From Nocardia nova (GTDB taxonomy: Bacteria > Actinomycetota > Actinomycetes > Mycobacteriales > Mycobacteriaceae): a DNA stretch of 57,020 nt. Under the pieces are notes generated by a model. The model saw only the letters and a list, made by a program, of their open reading frames with translations. It searched no databases and was not told where the DNA came from. This document shows, one piece after another, positions 1 through 7,851 of the stretch; the stretch's first letter is position 1, and every line of letters begins with the position of its first letter. Position numbers and translations under genes: made by a program. The stretch covers positions 1-57,020 of the forward strand of contig NZ_PSZE01000039.1 in assembly GCF_002933465.1 (NCBI RefSeq). The letters run 5' to 3'.

Positions 1-174
1 ACCCTGTTCGGCCTCGGCCCGCTCGGCGGCTGTGTCGCCGGTGCCGCCGCCGTCGGCTTCCTGGGTGTGCTCGCCGGCCAGATCCTCGTGACCGCCCCGG
101 TCGCGATCGGCGCCGCGATCCAGTACTGGGCCACCACCACCGCGCCGTTCAACCCGCCGGCGCCGGCCAAGTAA
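1..174 (+). CDS. C-terminal end of an unknown small membrane or exported protein (partial)
   Basis: Frame 1 is open from the first base and stops at TAA 172-174, giving 57 residues. The fragment is rich in Gly, Ala, Val and Leu, with one clear hydrophobic stretch (about residues 12-38), a single Cys near the start, and a short Pro/Ala tail ending NPPAPAK. This looks like a membrane-associated or exported small protein of the kind common in Nocardiaceae, but I do not recognise a family. The upstream part lies outside the window. The reading is supported by GC-rich third positions and by the strong hairpin just downstream. Confidence 0.6.
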   Translation, partial: TLFGLGPLGGCVAGAAAVGFLGVLAGQILVTAPVAIGAAIQYWATTTAPFNPPAPAK

Positions 175-227
175 TTCCGCAGGCTGCCCGTCGCGACCCC
201 TGAGCGGGCGGATACCTCGGATCAGAG

Positions 228-265
228 ACCGTGCCCCGCCCACCGAACGGTGGGCGGGGCACGGT
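228..265. terminator. Strong bidirectional hairpin terminator between convergent genes
   Basis: Two perfectly complementary 18-base arms (228-245 and 248-265) are separated by AA and followed on the plus strand by CGTTTCG. It lies between the plus-strand gene ending at 174 and the minus-strand hydrolase ending at 282, so it can serve both. There is no long U tract, as is usual in high-GC actinomycetes. Confidence 0.75.
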
Positions 266-281
266 CGTTTCGCCCTGTCCT

Positions 282-1313
282 TCAGGCGGTCCGCGCTGCC
301 TCTTCCGGTTCGAGCCGCGCTCGCACAAATCGCGCCACCCGGGCCAGCGCGGCCCGGCTCTCCGGCATATTCGGCAGGATGCTCATGAAGGCGTGAACCT
401 GTCCGCGCCACAGCTCCAGCGAATTCGGCACTCCGGCCGCGGTAAGCCGACGGGCCATCAATTCGCTGTCGCAGCGCAGCAATTCGTCCTCACCGACGAT
501 CAGCAGGGCCGGCGGCAGGCCGGTGAGCGATCCGTTGACCGGGGACAGCGCCGAGTCGAGCGGCTGCTCCGCCTCGGCCCCGTAGCGCACCATCTGCCGC
601 ACCGCCGCCATCGGGATGTAGGCGTCGCGACCGACGTTCATGTACTCGCCCTTGATTCGGTAGTCGAGATCCAGCAGCGGCGACAGGCCGACCAGGCCGG
701 CCGGGCCGGGCAGTCCGGCCTGCGCCGCCCGCAGTGCGGTGGCGAAGGTGAGGAAACCGCCCGCCGAATCTCCGGCGAAGACGATGCGCGCCGGATCGGC
801 GCCGTGTCGTAACAACCAGCGATAGGCCGTCAGGCAGTCCTCGACCGAACCGGCGATATTCGTCCCGGGCAGCTGCCGATAATCCACATTCACCACCGGC
901 AGCCCCGTACGACGCGCCAGGCTGGCCGCCACCGGCCGGTGCGAGTCCAGTCCGCACAGGAAGAAGCCGCCTCCGTGCATGTACATCACGGCGCCGTCGC
1001 GCAGGGATCGCCGGGCGCCGGCCGGGCGGATGATCTCCATCCGGAAGCCGCTCATCCGCACCTGTTCGCGTTCCACACCACGTACCTGCGGTCGCAGTGC
1101 CGCCAGCCGGTCGATCAGGACCCGCGCGACCGGCATGGTCATCGGGGTGATCGGATAGCGCCGGATAACGGGGCCCACCACGCCCCGGCAGGTCAGCAGC
1201 ACCGCTTGCGAATGCAGACTCGCACGGTCCGGGTTCACCACCACCGGATCCACGACAACACCGGGTTCGAGCCCCGGCCGGTATTCGGCCTCGCCGATGG
1301 GAATCGCCGTCAT
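282..1313 (-). CDS. Alpha/beta hydrolase of the hormone-sensitive-lipase type (esterase/lipase)
   Basis: A 343-residue serine hydrolase, probably cytoplasmic, hydrolysing carboxyl esters; the substrate cannot be read from sequence. Visible motifs are the oxyanion-hole HGGG (in MYMHGGGFF), the nucleophile GDSAGG, a late Asp in the GEDELL segment and a C-terminal His (GQVHAF), which together are the HSL-family (LipN/LipH-like) layout and length. I prefer ATG 1313 over the GTG at 1331 because AGGTAGG sits five bases upstream of it. It stands alone, converging on the preceding gene through the shared terminator and divergent from rmlA. Nothing links it to the rhamnose genes. Confidence 0.85.
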   Translation of the reverse strand: MTAIPIGEAEYRPGLEPGVVVDPVVVNPDRASLHSQAVLLTCRGVVGPVIRRYPITPMTMPVARVLIDRLAALRPQVRGVEREQVRMSGFRMEIIRPAGARRSLRDGAVMYMHGGGFFLCGLDSHRPVAASLARRTGLPVVNVDYRQLPGTNIAGSVEDCLTAYRWLLRHGADPARIVFAGDSAGGFLTFATALRAAQAGLPGPAGLVGLSPLLDLDYRIKGEYMNVGRDAYIPMAAVRQMVRYGAEAEQPLDSALSPVNGSLTGLPPALLIVGEDELLRCDSELMARRLTAAGVPNSLELWRGQVHAFMSILPNMPESRAALARVARFVRARLEPEEAARTA

Positions 1314-1542
1314 CGCGCACCTACCTGCCACTCGGCGCCGAGTGACCGGCTACCGGCGGATTCGGTAGCTGAGGTGTCGGCGCTGACATCTCACACACTG
1401 ATGTTTCAGAACACCACGGATGTGTGACCTACGCAATACTTGATCGCCCGACCAGGGTCCGCCGAAACCATCGTGACCATTTCGCGGTCCAGTCGGAACC
1501 TCATCGAGCCCGAACGGGTAAGAGCTGGCAGACTTGCGTCAC

Positions 1543-2433
1543 ATGCGCGGAATCATTCTGGCCGGGGGCACCGGGTCCCGGTTGCACCCGATCACGCGCG
1601 GGGTCAGCAAGCAACTGGTCCCGGTGTACGACAAGCCGATGGTCTACTACCCGCTCTCCACGCTGATGCTGGCGGGCATTCGCGACATCCTGGTGATCAC
1701 CACCCCCGAGGACGCCGAGGCCTTCCGCCGGCTGCTCGGCGACGGCACCCAGTTCGGCCTGGCGATCGACTACGTGGTGCAACCCGAACCCGACGGCCTG
1801 GCCCGGGCCTTCGTGCTGGGCGCGGACCACATCGGCGGCGAATGCGCGGCGCTGGTGCTCGGCGACAATATTTTCCACGGCCCGGGTCTCGGCACCCGGC
1901 TACGGCGCTTCGACGGACTCGACGGCGGCGCGGTCTTCGCCTATCGGGTGTCCGATCCCTCGGCCTACGGCGTGATCGAATTCGACCGGGGTAGAGCCGT
2001 TTCCATCGAGGAGAAGCCGAAACTCCCGCGGTCCAACTACGCCATTCCCGGCCTCTATTTCTACGACAACGACGTCGTCGAGATCGCCCGGGGACTGCGC
2101 CCGTCCGCGCGCGGGGAATACGAGATCACCGATATCAACCGCACCTATCTGGAACAGGGGCGGCTGCAAGTGGAAACCCTCGCGCGGGGTACCGCCTGGC
2201 TCGATACCGGGACTTTCGATTCGTTGCTGGATGCCGCCAATTACGTGCGCACCATCGAGGAGCGACAGGGGCTCAAGATCGGCGTTCCGGAGGAGGTGGC
2301 CTGGCGGATGGGCTTCATCGACGACGAACAGCTGGGCAGGTTGGCCGAGCCGCTGGTGCGCTCGGGGTACGGGACCTACCTGCTGGATCTGCTGAATCGC
2401 GGACGCGACGATTCCTACGGACAGGACGGTTGA
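1543..2433 (+). CDS. rmlA: Glucose-1-phosphate thymidylyltransferase RmlA
   Basis: First step of dTDP-L-rhamnose synthesis: dTTP plus glucose-1-phosphate gives dTDP-glucose and pyrophosphate, in the cytoplasm. Rhamnose is part of the linker that joins galactan to peptidoglycan. The 296-residue protein opens MRGIILAGGTGSRLHPIT, the nucleotide-binding signature, followed by SKQLVPVYDKP and the metal-binding LGDNIF. Length and sequence agree closely with M. tuberculosis RmlA. I start at ATG 1543, which aligns with that protein's start, rather than the TTG nine bases earlier. It is translationally coupled to rmlC: the stop and next start form TGATATG. rmlB and rmlD are not in this window. Confidence 0.95.
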   Translation: MRGIILAGGTGSRLHPITRGVSKQLVPVYDKPMVYYPLSTLMLAGIRDILVITTPEDAEAFRRLLGDGTQFGLAIDYVVQPEPDGLARAFVLGADHIGGECAALVLGDNIFHGPGLGTRLRRFDGLDGGAVFAYRVSDPSAYGVIEFDRGRAVSIEEKPKLPRSNYAIPGLYFYDNDVVEIARGLRPSARGEYEITDINRTYLEQGRLQVETLARGTAWLDTGTFDSLLDAANYVRTIEERQGLKIGVPEEVAWRMGFIDDEQLGRLAEPLVRSGYGTYLLDLLNRGRDDSYGQDG

Positions 2434-2434
2434 T

Positions 2435-2992
2435 ATGCGGATTCGAGAACTGGCGGTCCCGGGCGCGTGGGAGTTCACGCCGGAACTGCGCGGCGACGAA
2501 CGCGGGATCTTCGCCGAAACGTTCAAGGCCTCGGAATTCGAGAAGGCGACCGGACGGCCCCTGGACCTGCTGCAGATGAACACCTCCACCTCGGCGGCGG
2601 GTGTCCTGCGTGGCATCCACTACACCGAAAATCCGCCCGGCCAAGCGAAATACGTCACGTGCATGCGCGGCGCCTTCCTGGATGTCGTGGTCGATCTACG
2701 CCGCGACTCCCCGACCTTCGGCCGCTGGGACAGTGTCGTGATCGACGACGTCTCCCGCCGCTCGGTATTTCTCTCCGAAGGGCTCGGCCACGCCCTGCTG
2801 TCACTGGCCGACGATTCCACCGTCACCTATCTCTGTTCGCTCGAATACACCCCCGAATTCGACCGGGACGTGGACGCATTCGACCCGGATCTCGGAATCG
2901 ACTGGCCCACGGTCGGTTCCGACGGCAACCCGCTGACCTTCGTCCGCTCGCCGAAGGACGCGGCCGCGCCCCGCCTGCGCGAACTGCGCTGA
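2435..2992 (+). CDS. rmlC: dTDP-4-dehydrorhamnose 3,5-epimerase RmlC
   Basis: Third step of dTDP-rhamnose synthesis, epimerising C3 and C5 of dTDP-4-keto-6-deoxyglucose. The 185-residue cupin shows the family landmarks: DERGIF, the catalytic His in VLRGIHY, the QAKYVTC lysine, FGRWDSV, SEGLGHALLSL, and the tyrosine in CSLEYTPEF. M. tuberculosis RmlC (about 202 residues) has a longer C-terminus; here the protein stops soon after the AAAPRLRELR segment. The start is one base after the rmlA stop, so the pair is almost certainly one transcript with coupled translation. The downstream gene is convergent. Confidence 0.92.
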   Translation: MRIRELAVPGAWEFTPELRGDERGIFAETFKASEFEKATGRPLDLLQMNTSTSAAGVLRGIHYTENPPGQAKYVTCMRGAFLDVVVDLRRDSPTFGRWDSVVIDDVSRRSVFLSEGLGHALLSLADDSTVTYLCSLEYTPEFDRDVDAFDPDLGIDWPTVGSDGNPLTFVRSPKDAAAPRLRELR

Positions 2993-3045
2993 GGGCTGCG
3001 TCCGGGTTCCACCGATCGGCCCGGAACGCGCAGACGGGTGGAGAC

Positions 3046-4512
3046 TCAGGCCGCCGCGAGTTCCGGTGCCTGTTCGGAGTCCTCGACCTCCCGCTGCTTC
3101 TTGCGGGTGGGCAGGAAGTGGGTGAAGGCGATGAGGGCGCCGATGATCGCCGCGATGCCCGCGAAGATCAGGCCGGGACGGTAGCTGTCGAGTACCGCCT
3201 GCGGTGAATTGCCGTGCGGCCCCGAGGAGATCAGCGCGGTGGTGATGGCGAGGACGATGGCCGCACCGACCTGCATCGAGGTCTGCAGCACGCCGGCCGC
3301 CAGGCCCTGTTCCTCGTCGTCGATGCCGTTGGTGGCCTGAATGTTGATGGCCGGGAAGCCGATCCACCCGATGCCGATCAGCAGCACCGCGGGCAGGATC
3401 ACCGCGAGATAGGACGGTGCGGTGTCGATTCGCAGGAACAGCAGGTAGCCGACCGCCATGACGGTGGTGGTGACCGCGATGATCGGGCCGGTGCCGAAGC
3501 GGTCCACCAGCTTGTCGGAGAACACCGACGACAGCGCCACCAGCACACCCACCGGCAGCAGCGCCATCGCCAGGGTCAGCGGCGACCAGCCCAGGCTGTC
3601 CTGCAGGTACAGGGTGACGATGAACTGCCAGCTGAAGTAGGAACCCGCCACCGCGACGATCACCAGACTGGCTCGCACCAGCGTGGCCTTGCGCAGAATG
3701 CCCAGCCGGATCAGCGGATGCCGCACCCGCTTCTCCACCGCGACGAACGCGGCGAACAGGACGAGCACAGCCGCGAACGAGCCCACGGTGCGCGCCGAAC
3801 CCCAGCCGGCCTGCGGTGCGGACACCACGGTGTAGACCAGCAGCAGCATGGCGGCGGTGGAGAACAGCGCACCCGGCAGATCGTGGCCGCCCTCGGCGGT
3901 CTCACCCTTGTCCTTCGGCACCAGGATCGCCGCGGAGACCAAGGCGGCCAGCGCGATCGGCACCGGCAACAGGAAGGTCCAGCGCCAGCCGAAACCGGTC
4001 ATCAGGCCACCGAAGACCAGACCCATGGAGTAGCCGCCCGCACCGAAGACGGTGTAGATGGACAGCGCTTTGTTGCGCGCGGGCCCCTCGGCGAAGTTCG
4101 TGGTGATGATCGACAGTCCGGTCGGTGCGGTGAAGGCGGCCGCCAGACCTTTGACGAAGCGGGTCGCGATCAGTAGCGGCCCCGAGCTGACCAGCCCGCC
4201 CGCCAGGGAGGCGACCGCGAAGACGGCCAGCGCGATGAGGAAGACCTTGCGCCGGCCGAGCAGATCGGCGGTGCGGCCGCCGAGCAGCAACAGGCCGCCG
4301 TAGCCGAGCACGTATCCGCTGATCAGCCACTGCAGGGTCGAGGTTTCGAGATGGAGTTCGGTACCGATGGACGGCAGCGCGACGCCGACCATCGAGACGT
4401 CGAGGCCGTCCAGGAACAGCACGATGCACAGCGTGATGAGCATGCCCCAGAGCCGAATCGGCCACCGAGTGTCGGCAGCCGAGGCGGCCGGAAGTGTTGC
4501 CGTGGAAGTCAT
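3046..4512 (-). CDS. MFS drug-efflux transporter, DHA2 type (14 transmembrane segments)
   Basis: A proton-driven exporter in the cytoplasmic membrane; specificity unknown. The 488-residue protein has about 14 hydrophobic segments, the MFS motif A (GGRTADLLGRRK) between segments 2 and 3, and an antiporter-like glycine-rich segment (FGAGGYSMGLVFGG), as in EmrB/QacA-type pumps. Three in-frame ATGs exist (4539, 4524, 4512). I choose 4512 because TAATGT lies eight bases upstream, with TTGTGC 18 bases further, which fits a leaderless start, and because the other two have no ribosome-binding site. It diverges from a MarR gene across a shared operator, so derepression by a MarR ligand is the likely control. 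Confidence 0.88.
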   Translation of the reverse strand: MTSTATLPAASAADTRWPIRLWGMLITLCIVLFLDGLDVSMVGVALPSIGTELHLETSTLQWLISGYVLGYGGLLLLGGRTADLLGRRKVFLIALAVFAVASLAGGLVSSGPLLIATRFVKGLAAAFTAPTGLSIITTNFAEGPARNKALSIYTVFGAGGYSMGLVFGGLMTGFGWRWTFLLPVPIALAALVSAAILVPKDKGETAEGGHDLPGALFSTAAMLLLVYTVVSAPQAGWGSARTVGSFAAVLVLFAAFVAVEKRVRHPLIRLGILRKATLVRASLVIVAVAGSYFSWQFIVTLYLQDSLGWSPLTLAMALLPVGVLVALSSVFSDKLVDRFGTGPIIAVTTTVMAVGYLLFLRIDTAPSYLAVILPAVLLIGIGWIGFPAINIQATNGIDDEEQGLAAGVLQTSMQVGAAIVLAITTALISSGPHGNSPQAVLDSYRPGLIFAGIAAIIGALIAFTHFLPTRKKQREVEDSEQAPELAAA

Positions 4513-4520
4513 GTCGCGGG

Positions 4521-4550
4521 ACATTACATGCGCACGCATCTAATGCACAA
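4521..4550 (-). promoter_or_regulatory. Predicted leaderless promoter of the MFS gene
   Basis: On the minus strand TTGTGC (4550-4545) and TAATGT (4526-4521) are 18 bases apart, and ATG 4512 follows after eight bases. This is the -10 spacing of leaderless mycobacterial-type transcripts. It is a prediction from sequence only. Confidence 0.45.
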
Positions 4551-4561
4551 GCATTTAATGC
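4536..4561. promoter_or_regulatory. Candidate MarR operator: repeated palindrome GCATYTAATGC
   Basis: GCATCTAATGC (4536-4546) and GCATTTAATGC (4551-4561) are two copies of one near-palindrome, 15 bases centre to centre. A further palindrome, AATGC-ACAA-GCATT (4542-4555), bridges them. The block lies between, and partly over, the -35 elements of the divergent MarR and MFS promoters, where a repressor would block both. Confidence 0.6.
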
Positions 4562-4563
4562 GG

Positions 4564-4592
4564 TTGCATGAAACTGTCGCAGGCACTAGAAT
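4564..4592 (+). promoter_or_regulatory. Predicted leaderless promoter of the MarR gene
   Basis: TTGCAT (4564-4569), a 17-base spacer and TAGAAT (4587-4592) are followed after six bases by ATG 4599, with no ribosome-binding site. Both hexamers are close to the housekeeping sigma consensus and the spacing is ideal, so the mRNA probably begins at the start codon. Confidence 0.6.
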
Positions 4593-4598
4593 GACGAC

Positions 4599-5102
4599 AT
4601 GACAAAGGCGTCGACAGTTTTTCCGGCGCATTCGACGGACGCGGTAGCGCCGGATACGGCGCTCTCCGCAGGTCTGCCGTCCCCTGCGCCGAGTGATACC
4701 GGCACCGGTTGCCCGTCTCCGGCCGGCCGGCACGACGGCCCGGGCGGCTTGGTCGGCGAGTGGCGTGAACTACTCGCGCGCCACGCCGCGGTGTCCTGCG
4801 CGCTGGAGAAGGACCTGCAGCGTGAACACCACATCGGCCTGAGTGAGTTCGAGACGCTGGACCGCCTGGTCGACGCCTCCTGCGACAGCTACCGGATGAG
4901 CGATCTGGCGCACGACATCCACCTGAGTCAGAGCGCACTGTCCCGTACGGTGGCACGGCTGGAACGCGACGGGCTGGTCGATCGCACGCTGTGCACCGAG
5001 GACCGCCGCGCGATCTTCGTCTGCCTCACCGACAAGGGCCGCGCGGTCCACACCGCCGCCGTTCCGACTCATCGCGAAGTACTGGAACGCACCCTGCGCT
5101 GA
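4599..5102 (+). CDS. MarR-family transcriptional regulator
   Basis: A 167-residue dimeric winged-helix DNA-binding protein. After a low-complexity N-terminus of about 50 residues comes the MarR core: EFETLDRLVDA, the recognition-helix region MSDLAHDIHLSQSALSRTVARLERDGLV, and the wing RTLCTEDRRAIFVCLTDKG, where the DRR/FV/LT pattern is typical. It probably represses itself and the divergent MFS pump through the palindromes between them. The N-terminal extension is unusual for the family (typically 140-150 residues) and may be disordered. The leaderless promoter fixes the start at ATG 4599. Confidence 0.88.
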   Translation: MTKASTVFPAHSTDAVAPDTALSAGLPSPAPSDTGTGCPSPAGRHDGPGGLVGEWRELLARHAAVSCALEKDLQREHHIGLSEFETLDRLVDASCDSYRMSDLAHDIHLSQSALSRTVARLERDGLVDRTLCTEDRRAIFVCLTDKGRAVHTAAVPTHREVLERTLR

Positions 5103-5112
5103 TCGGGCCCGT

Positions 5113-5173
5113 ACCGAATCCTGTCCCGCACCGAATCCTGTCCCGCACCGAATCCTGTCCCGCACCGAATCCG
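5113..5173. repeat. 17-bp tandem repeat, about 3.6 copies
   Basis: The unit ACCGAATCCTGTCCCGC occurs three times in a row without mismatch (5113-5129, 5130-5146, 5147-5163), followed by a partial copy to 5173. It fills the gap between the convergent MarR and DUF5753 genes, where it may add length between stop codons or act in termination. Exact copies imply recent slippage or expansion. Confidence 0.85.
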
Positions 5174-5181
5174 GGAGCGCG

Positions 5182-6054
5182 TCAGGCGCCGGCGATGGCC
5201 TCGTCCAGCGCCGCTCGCCCGTCCACCGAGACGGCGCGGATATTCGCGAATGCGCCTCGATAGCGGTCGATATCGGAATTTTTGTCGAAATAGGTGGATA
5301 CACCGAAATTTTCGACGTACACCACCGGCGGCTCGGTCGTTTCCACACCGGCTGCGCCGAATTCCAACAGGACGAATCGCCCGGAATCAAGACCCTCGTG
5401 GTAACCGGAATCGTTGGGCACCAGACGAATATCGATATTCGGGCGCTCGCACATGCGGCGCAGATGATCACGTTGGCCCGCGATCACGGCCGGATCACCG
5501 ATCCGCCGCCACAGCAGCGATTCGGCGATGATCGCCACCAGCCGCACCGGCTCCGGAGTGCGGGTGAGCAGACGCTGCCGCTGCCCGCGCACCTCGATCC
5601 GGCGCTCGATATCGGCGGGGCTCAGATTCGGCCGCGCCGCGGTCAGCAGCGCGCGGGTGTAGTCCTCGGTCTGCAGCAAGCCCGGCACGAATTCGTTCTC
5701 GAAGGTGGAGATTTCGGTCGCGGCCTCTTCCAGGCCGATGTACACGTCGAAACCCTCGGCGATCACGTCACTGTAGGGAGCCCACCAACCCCGCGACTTG
5801 GTTTCCCGGGCGAGGGCGGTGAGGGGTTCCAGCTCGGCCTCGGGTGCGCCGTAGATCTTGCACATGGCTTCCACGTCGAGGCTGCGCAGCGAGGTCTGAC
5901 CGGTCTCGATCCGCCAGATCTTGGCCTCCGACCATTCCAGCCGGCGAGCAGCCACCCGAGTCGTCATCCGGGCGCGATTGCGCAGGTCACGCAACCGGCG
6001 GCCCAGTTGCCGCCGCGGCATGGTCGAACCGGTGATCCCCTGCGGTGAAGCCAT
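5182..6054 (-). CDS. XRE-type HTH regulator with DUF5753 (Scr1-like)
   Basis: A 290-residue cytoplasmic DNA-binding protein. Residues about 13-70 form an XRE helix-turn-helix (RRLRDLRNRARMT, then LEWSEAKIWRIETGQTS). The remaining 200 residues are DUF5753, recognisable by the WWAPYSDVI and EFVPGLLQTEDYTRALL segments and the C-terminal FVLLEF. In streptomycetes and relatives such proteins usually sit beside a short DUF397 partner; none is encoded next to this one. I start at ATG 6054, which has GAGGGGG upstream, separated by a run of A residues. The downstream neighbour is convergent and the upstream gene is 125 bases away. Confidence 0.85.
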   Translation of the reverse strand: MASPQGITGSTMPRRQLGRRLRDLRNRARMTTRVAARRLEWSEAKIWRIETGQTSLRSLDVEAMCKIYGAPEAELEPLTALARETKSRGWWAPYSDVIAEGFDVYIGLEEAATEISTFENEFVPGLLQTEDYTRALLTAARPNLSPADIERRIEVRGQRQRLLTRTPEPVRLVAIIAESLLWRRIGDPAVIAGQRDHLRRMCERPNIDIRLVPNDSGYHEGLDSGRFVLLEFGAAGVETTEPPVVYVENFGVSTYFDKNSDIDRYRGAFANIRAVSVDGRAALDEAIAGA

Positions 6055-6179
6055 TTTTTTCCCCCTCGGCAGAAACCTTCGCGGGCATCGGGATTCGCTC
6101 CGGACGCCCCCGAACGGATTGTTGCACAACAGAACAACGCCCGACAGCCGCGCCGATCGGCCGGGCCGCGGGTGCGCTC

Positions 6180-6881
6180 CTACTTGCGCGGAGGACGCTT
6201 GCGGAACCGCCAGAACTGCACCGCGCGAACGTCTTCCGAGAGCTGGTTCACCGGCTCGGCGACATCGGACAGAGCGCGGAACAGATCGTCGGCGAGGGTA
6301 TTGATGTGTTCCACCCGGGTTGCCAGCCGCGAGGCGTTGACCAGGAATTCCAGCGCCAATCGCACCGAGGCCGCGATGGTCAGGCCGAGCGGCACCGCCA
6401 CCACGATCGCGAAGATCGACCCCAGCAGCGCGGATACCTGCCACAGGACCACGACCAGGACCAGGGGGATGCCGACCGCGAAGGCCAATCCCAGGAGATA
6501 GGCCAGCGGCAGCAGCGTGCGCGTGGCCGGCGTGCGGAACTGCACATCCAGCAGCGCGCGGGCGGCCGCACCGCACCAGGCTCGGAAGGCGCCCGGACTC
6601 CGGAACGGATCGGGCCGCTCGTCTTCTTCGGCGGTATCGCCCTCCTCGGCGACATCGTCCGGTGACCGGCGTCGTCGGGCGGAGTCCTTCCATGCGAGCC
6701 AGCGCGATTCCACCGCGTAGTCGGCGTCGCCCGGTTCGTCTTCGCCGGACCGGTCGTCGACTCCGGCGCGTTCGGTCGGCAACTCGGGCGCTTCGCCCAT
6801 ATTTCGTGCGCCCCCAGCGGAATCGCGCGCGGCGACGGGATCGGAGTCCCGGTTCCCGGGCCGCTGCGGGTCGTCGCTCAT
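6180..6881 (-). CDS. DUF4282 membrane protein with charged N-terminus
   Basis: A 233-residue protein of unknown function. Residues 1-110 are acidic, hydrophilic and probably disordered (many Asp/Glu/Arg). Then come the DUF4282 signature region (ALLDVQFRTPATRTLLPLAYLLG) with two transmembrane segments, a short amphipathic segment (RLALEFLVNASRLATRVEHI) and a basic tail ending RKRPPRK. The layout suggests an inner-membrane protein with cytoplasmic ends. I start at ATG 6881, preceded by GAGAGGA, rather than the upstream in-frame codon at 6905. It lies upstream of the DUF5753 regulator in the same direction, with 125 bases between, so co-transcription is possible but not shown. Confidence 0.75.
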   Translation of the reverse strand: MSDDPQRPGNRDSDPVAARDSAGGARNMGEAPELPTERAGVDDRSGEDEPGDADYAVESRWLAWKDSARRRRSPDDVAEEGDTAEEDERPDPFRSPGAFRAWCGAAARALLDVQFRTPATRTLLPLAYLLGLAFAVGIPLVLVVVLWQVSALLGSIFAIVVAVPLGLTIAASVRLALEFLVNASRLATRVEHINTLADDLFRALSDVAEPVNQLSEDVRAVQFWRFRKRPPRK

Positions 6882-7250
6882 GATTCGAATCCTCTCCCGG
6901 CACACCGGAAGCGGGCAAAGTCCCGGCGTGTTCGAATCCCATCGGTCACATGCGACTCACATCACACTTTCATCCCATTTCTTCCCAGCGACCTGCCAGG
7001 GAGTCAACAGCCGCAACGCATTCGATTCACAGCGACGCGCACAAAGGTGGTAGTCGTAGCAGTTCACAACGGCGGCGAGTCGGCGGTCCGAAAGGTTCAT
7101 AGCCACCGGCGATCACCGCCTGCCCCTGTGACGTATCCGACCATCACAAAGAAATTTCCACCAAGTTGTAACACCGCCGGTAGCGCGGCCCGATACGTCC
7201 CATGAACACCGACGCAGGACCCAGATCTACCCGGGGAAATGGAGAAGACA
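6882..7250. other. 369-bp intergenic region between divergent genes
   Basis: No gene is supported here. It carries the promoters of the divergent DUF4282 and 7251 genes. One notable feature is a pair of perfect 8-base inverted copies, GACGTATC (7130-7137) and GATACGTC (7192-7199), 54 bases apart, which could be two half-sites of a looping regulator. The region is slightly less GC-rich around 6955-6985 and 7139-7175. I see no RNA gene or riboswitch fold. Confidence 0.5.
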
Positions 7251-7733
7251 GTGCGTACAGCGTTTCCGACTTCCGTCCACGCGGCGACGTTGGCCGCTAC
7301 CGCGCAGGACTACATCCGGCGCGGGTGGACGGTCGCTGAAACGGCCAACGGCATCTGCCTGATCACCGATACGAATGTTTCGGGTATCGAGGTCGCCGGC
7401 GAACTGGCCGCGAACGTGCGCCGATTCCTGCGGGCCAACAACCTGTCCGGACCGGTGATCGAGATCCCGGGCGCCGAGCGCCGCGAGATCCACCTGGTGA
7501 CAGGCCTCGCCAAGGCCGCGATGGCGCTCGAGGCGCTGCGCGCGGCGGGCGCGATCGTGTACACCGACGGTGCGGGCATCCCGTTGCCGCCCACCCAGCT
7601 CTCGGCCGGCGAGGCCTGCTGGGGTGTGGCCCCGACCGAGGCCCGCTGGCTGCCGCCGGTCGTCGCGATCGCCGCGGCCGTGCGTTCGGCGAACTCCGGC
7701 CGCAAGCCGCAGGTCGCTCGCATCGCCAGCTGA
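7251..7733 (+). CDS. Small conserved actinobacterial protein of unknown function
   Basis: A cytoplasmic protein of about 160 residues with no signal peptide or membrane segment. It is alpha/beta with alternating hydrophobic strands and helices (AATAQDYIRRGWTVAE, GICLITDTNVSG, AANVRRFLRANN, PVIEIPG). The N-terminal half recalls the first part of the bifunctional primase/polymerase N-terminal domain found in many actinobacterial proteins, but the catalytic acidic residues of that family are not evident, so I do not assign a function. GTG 7251 has GGAGAAG upstream; the in-frame ATG 7239 overlaps that site and is less likely. The gene stands alone with a strong terminator. Confidence 0.7.
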   Translation: MRTAFPTSVHAATLAATAQDYIRRGWTVAETANGICLITDTNVSGIEVAGELAANVRRFLRANNLSGPVIEIPGAERREIHLVTGLAKAAMALEALRAAGAIVYTDGAGIPLPPTQLSAGEACWGVAPTEARWLPPVVAIAAAVRSANSGRKPQVARIAS

Positions 7734-7741
7734 ATCGACCA

Positions 7742-7785
7742 ACCGCGAAACCGCGAGAACAACAGTGTTTTCGCGGTTTCGCGGT
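7742..7785 (+). terminator. Long hairpin terminator, 20-bp arms, 4-base loop
   Basis: Arms 7742-7761 and 7766-7785 pair throughout, with one G-U pair, around the loop ACAG. The stem is built from two copies of ACCGCGA-like sequence. It begins nine bases after the stop of the preceding gene and is followed by GTCGCGGTTTTC. Confidence 0.8.
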
Positions 7786-7851
7786 GTCGCGGTTTTCCCG
7801 CATTTCGGATGATTCTCGACACGACGACGAGTCGCCGACGATGATGGGGTC

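Noticed and set aside
2993..3045. Terminator between rmlC and the MFS gene
   Set aside because: Only short imperfect complementarity (CCGGGTTCC with a mismatched partner) is visible, too weak to call.
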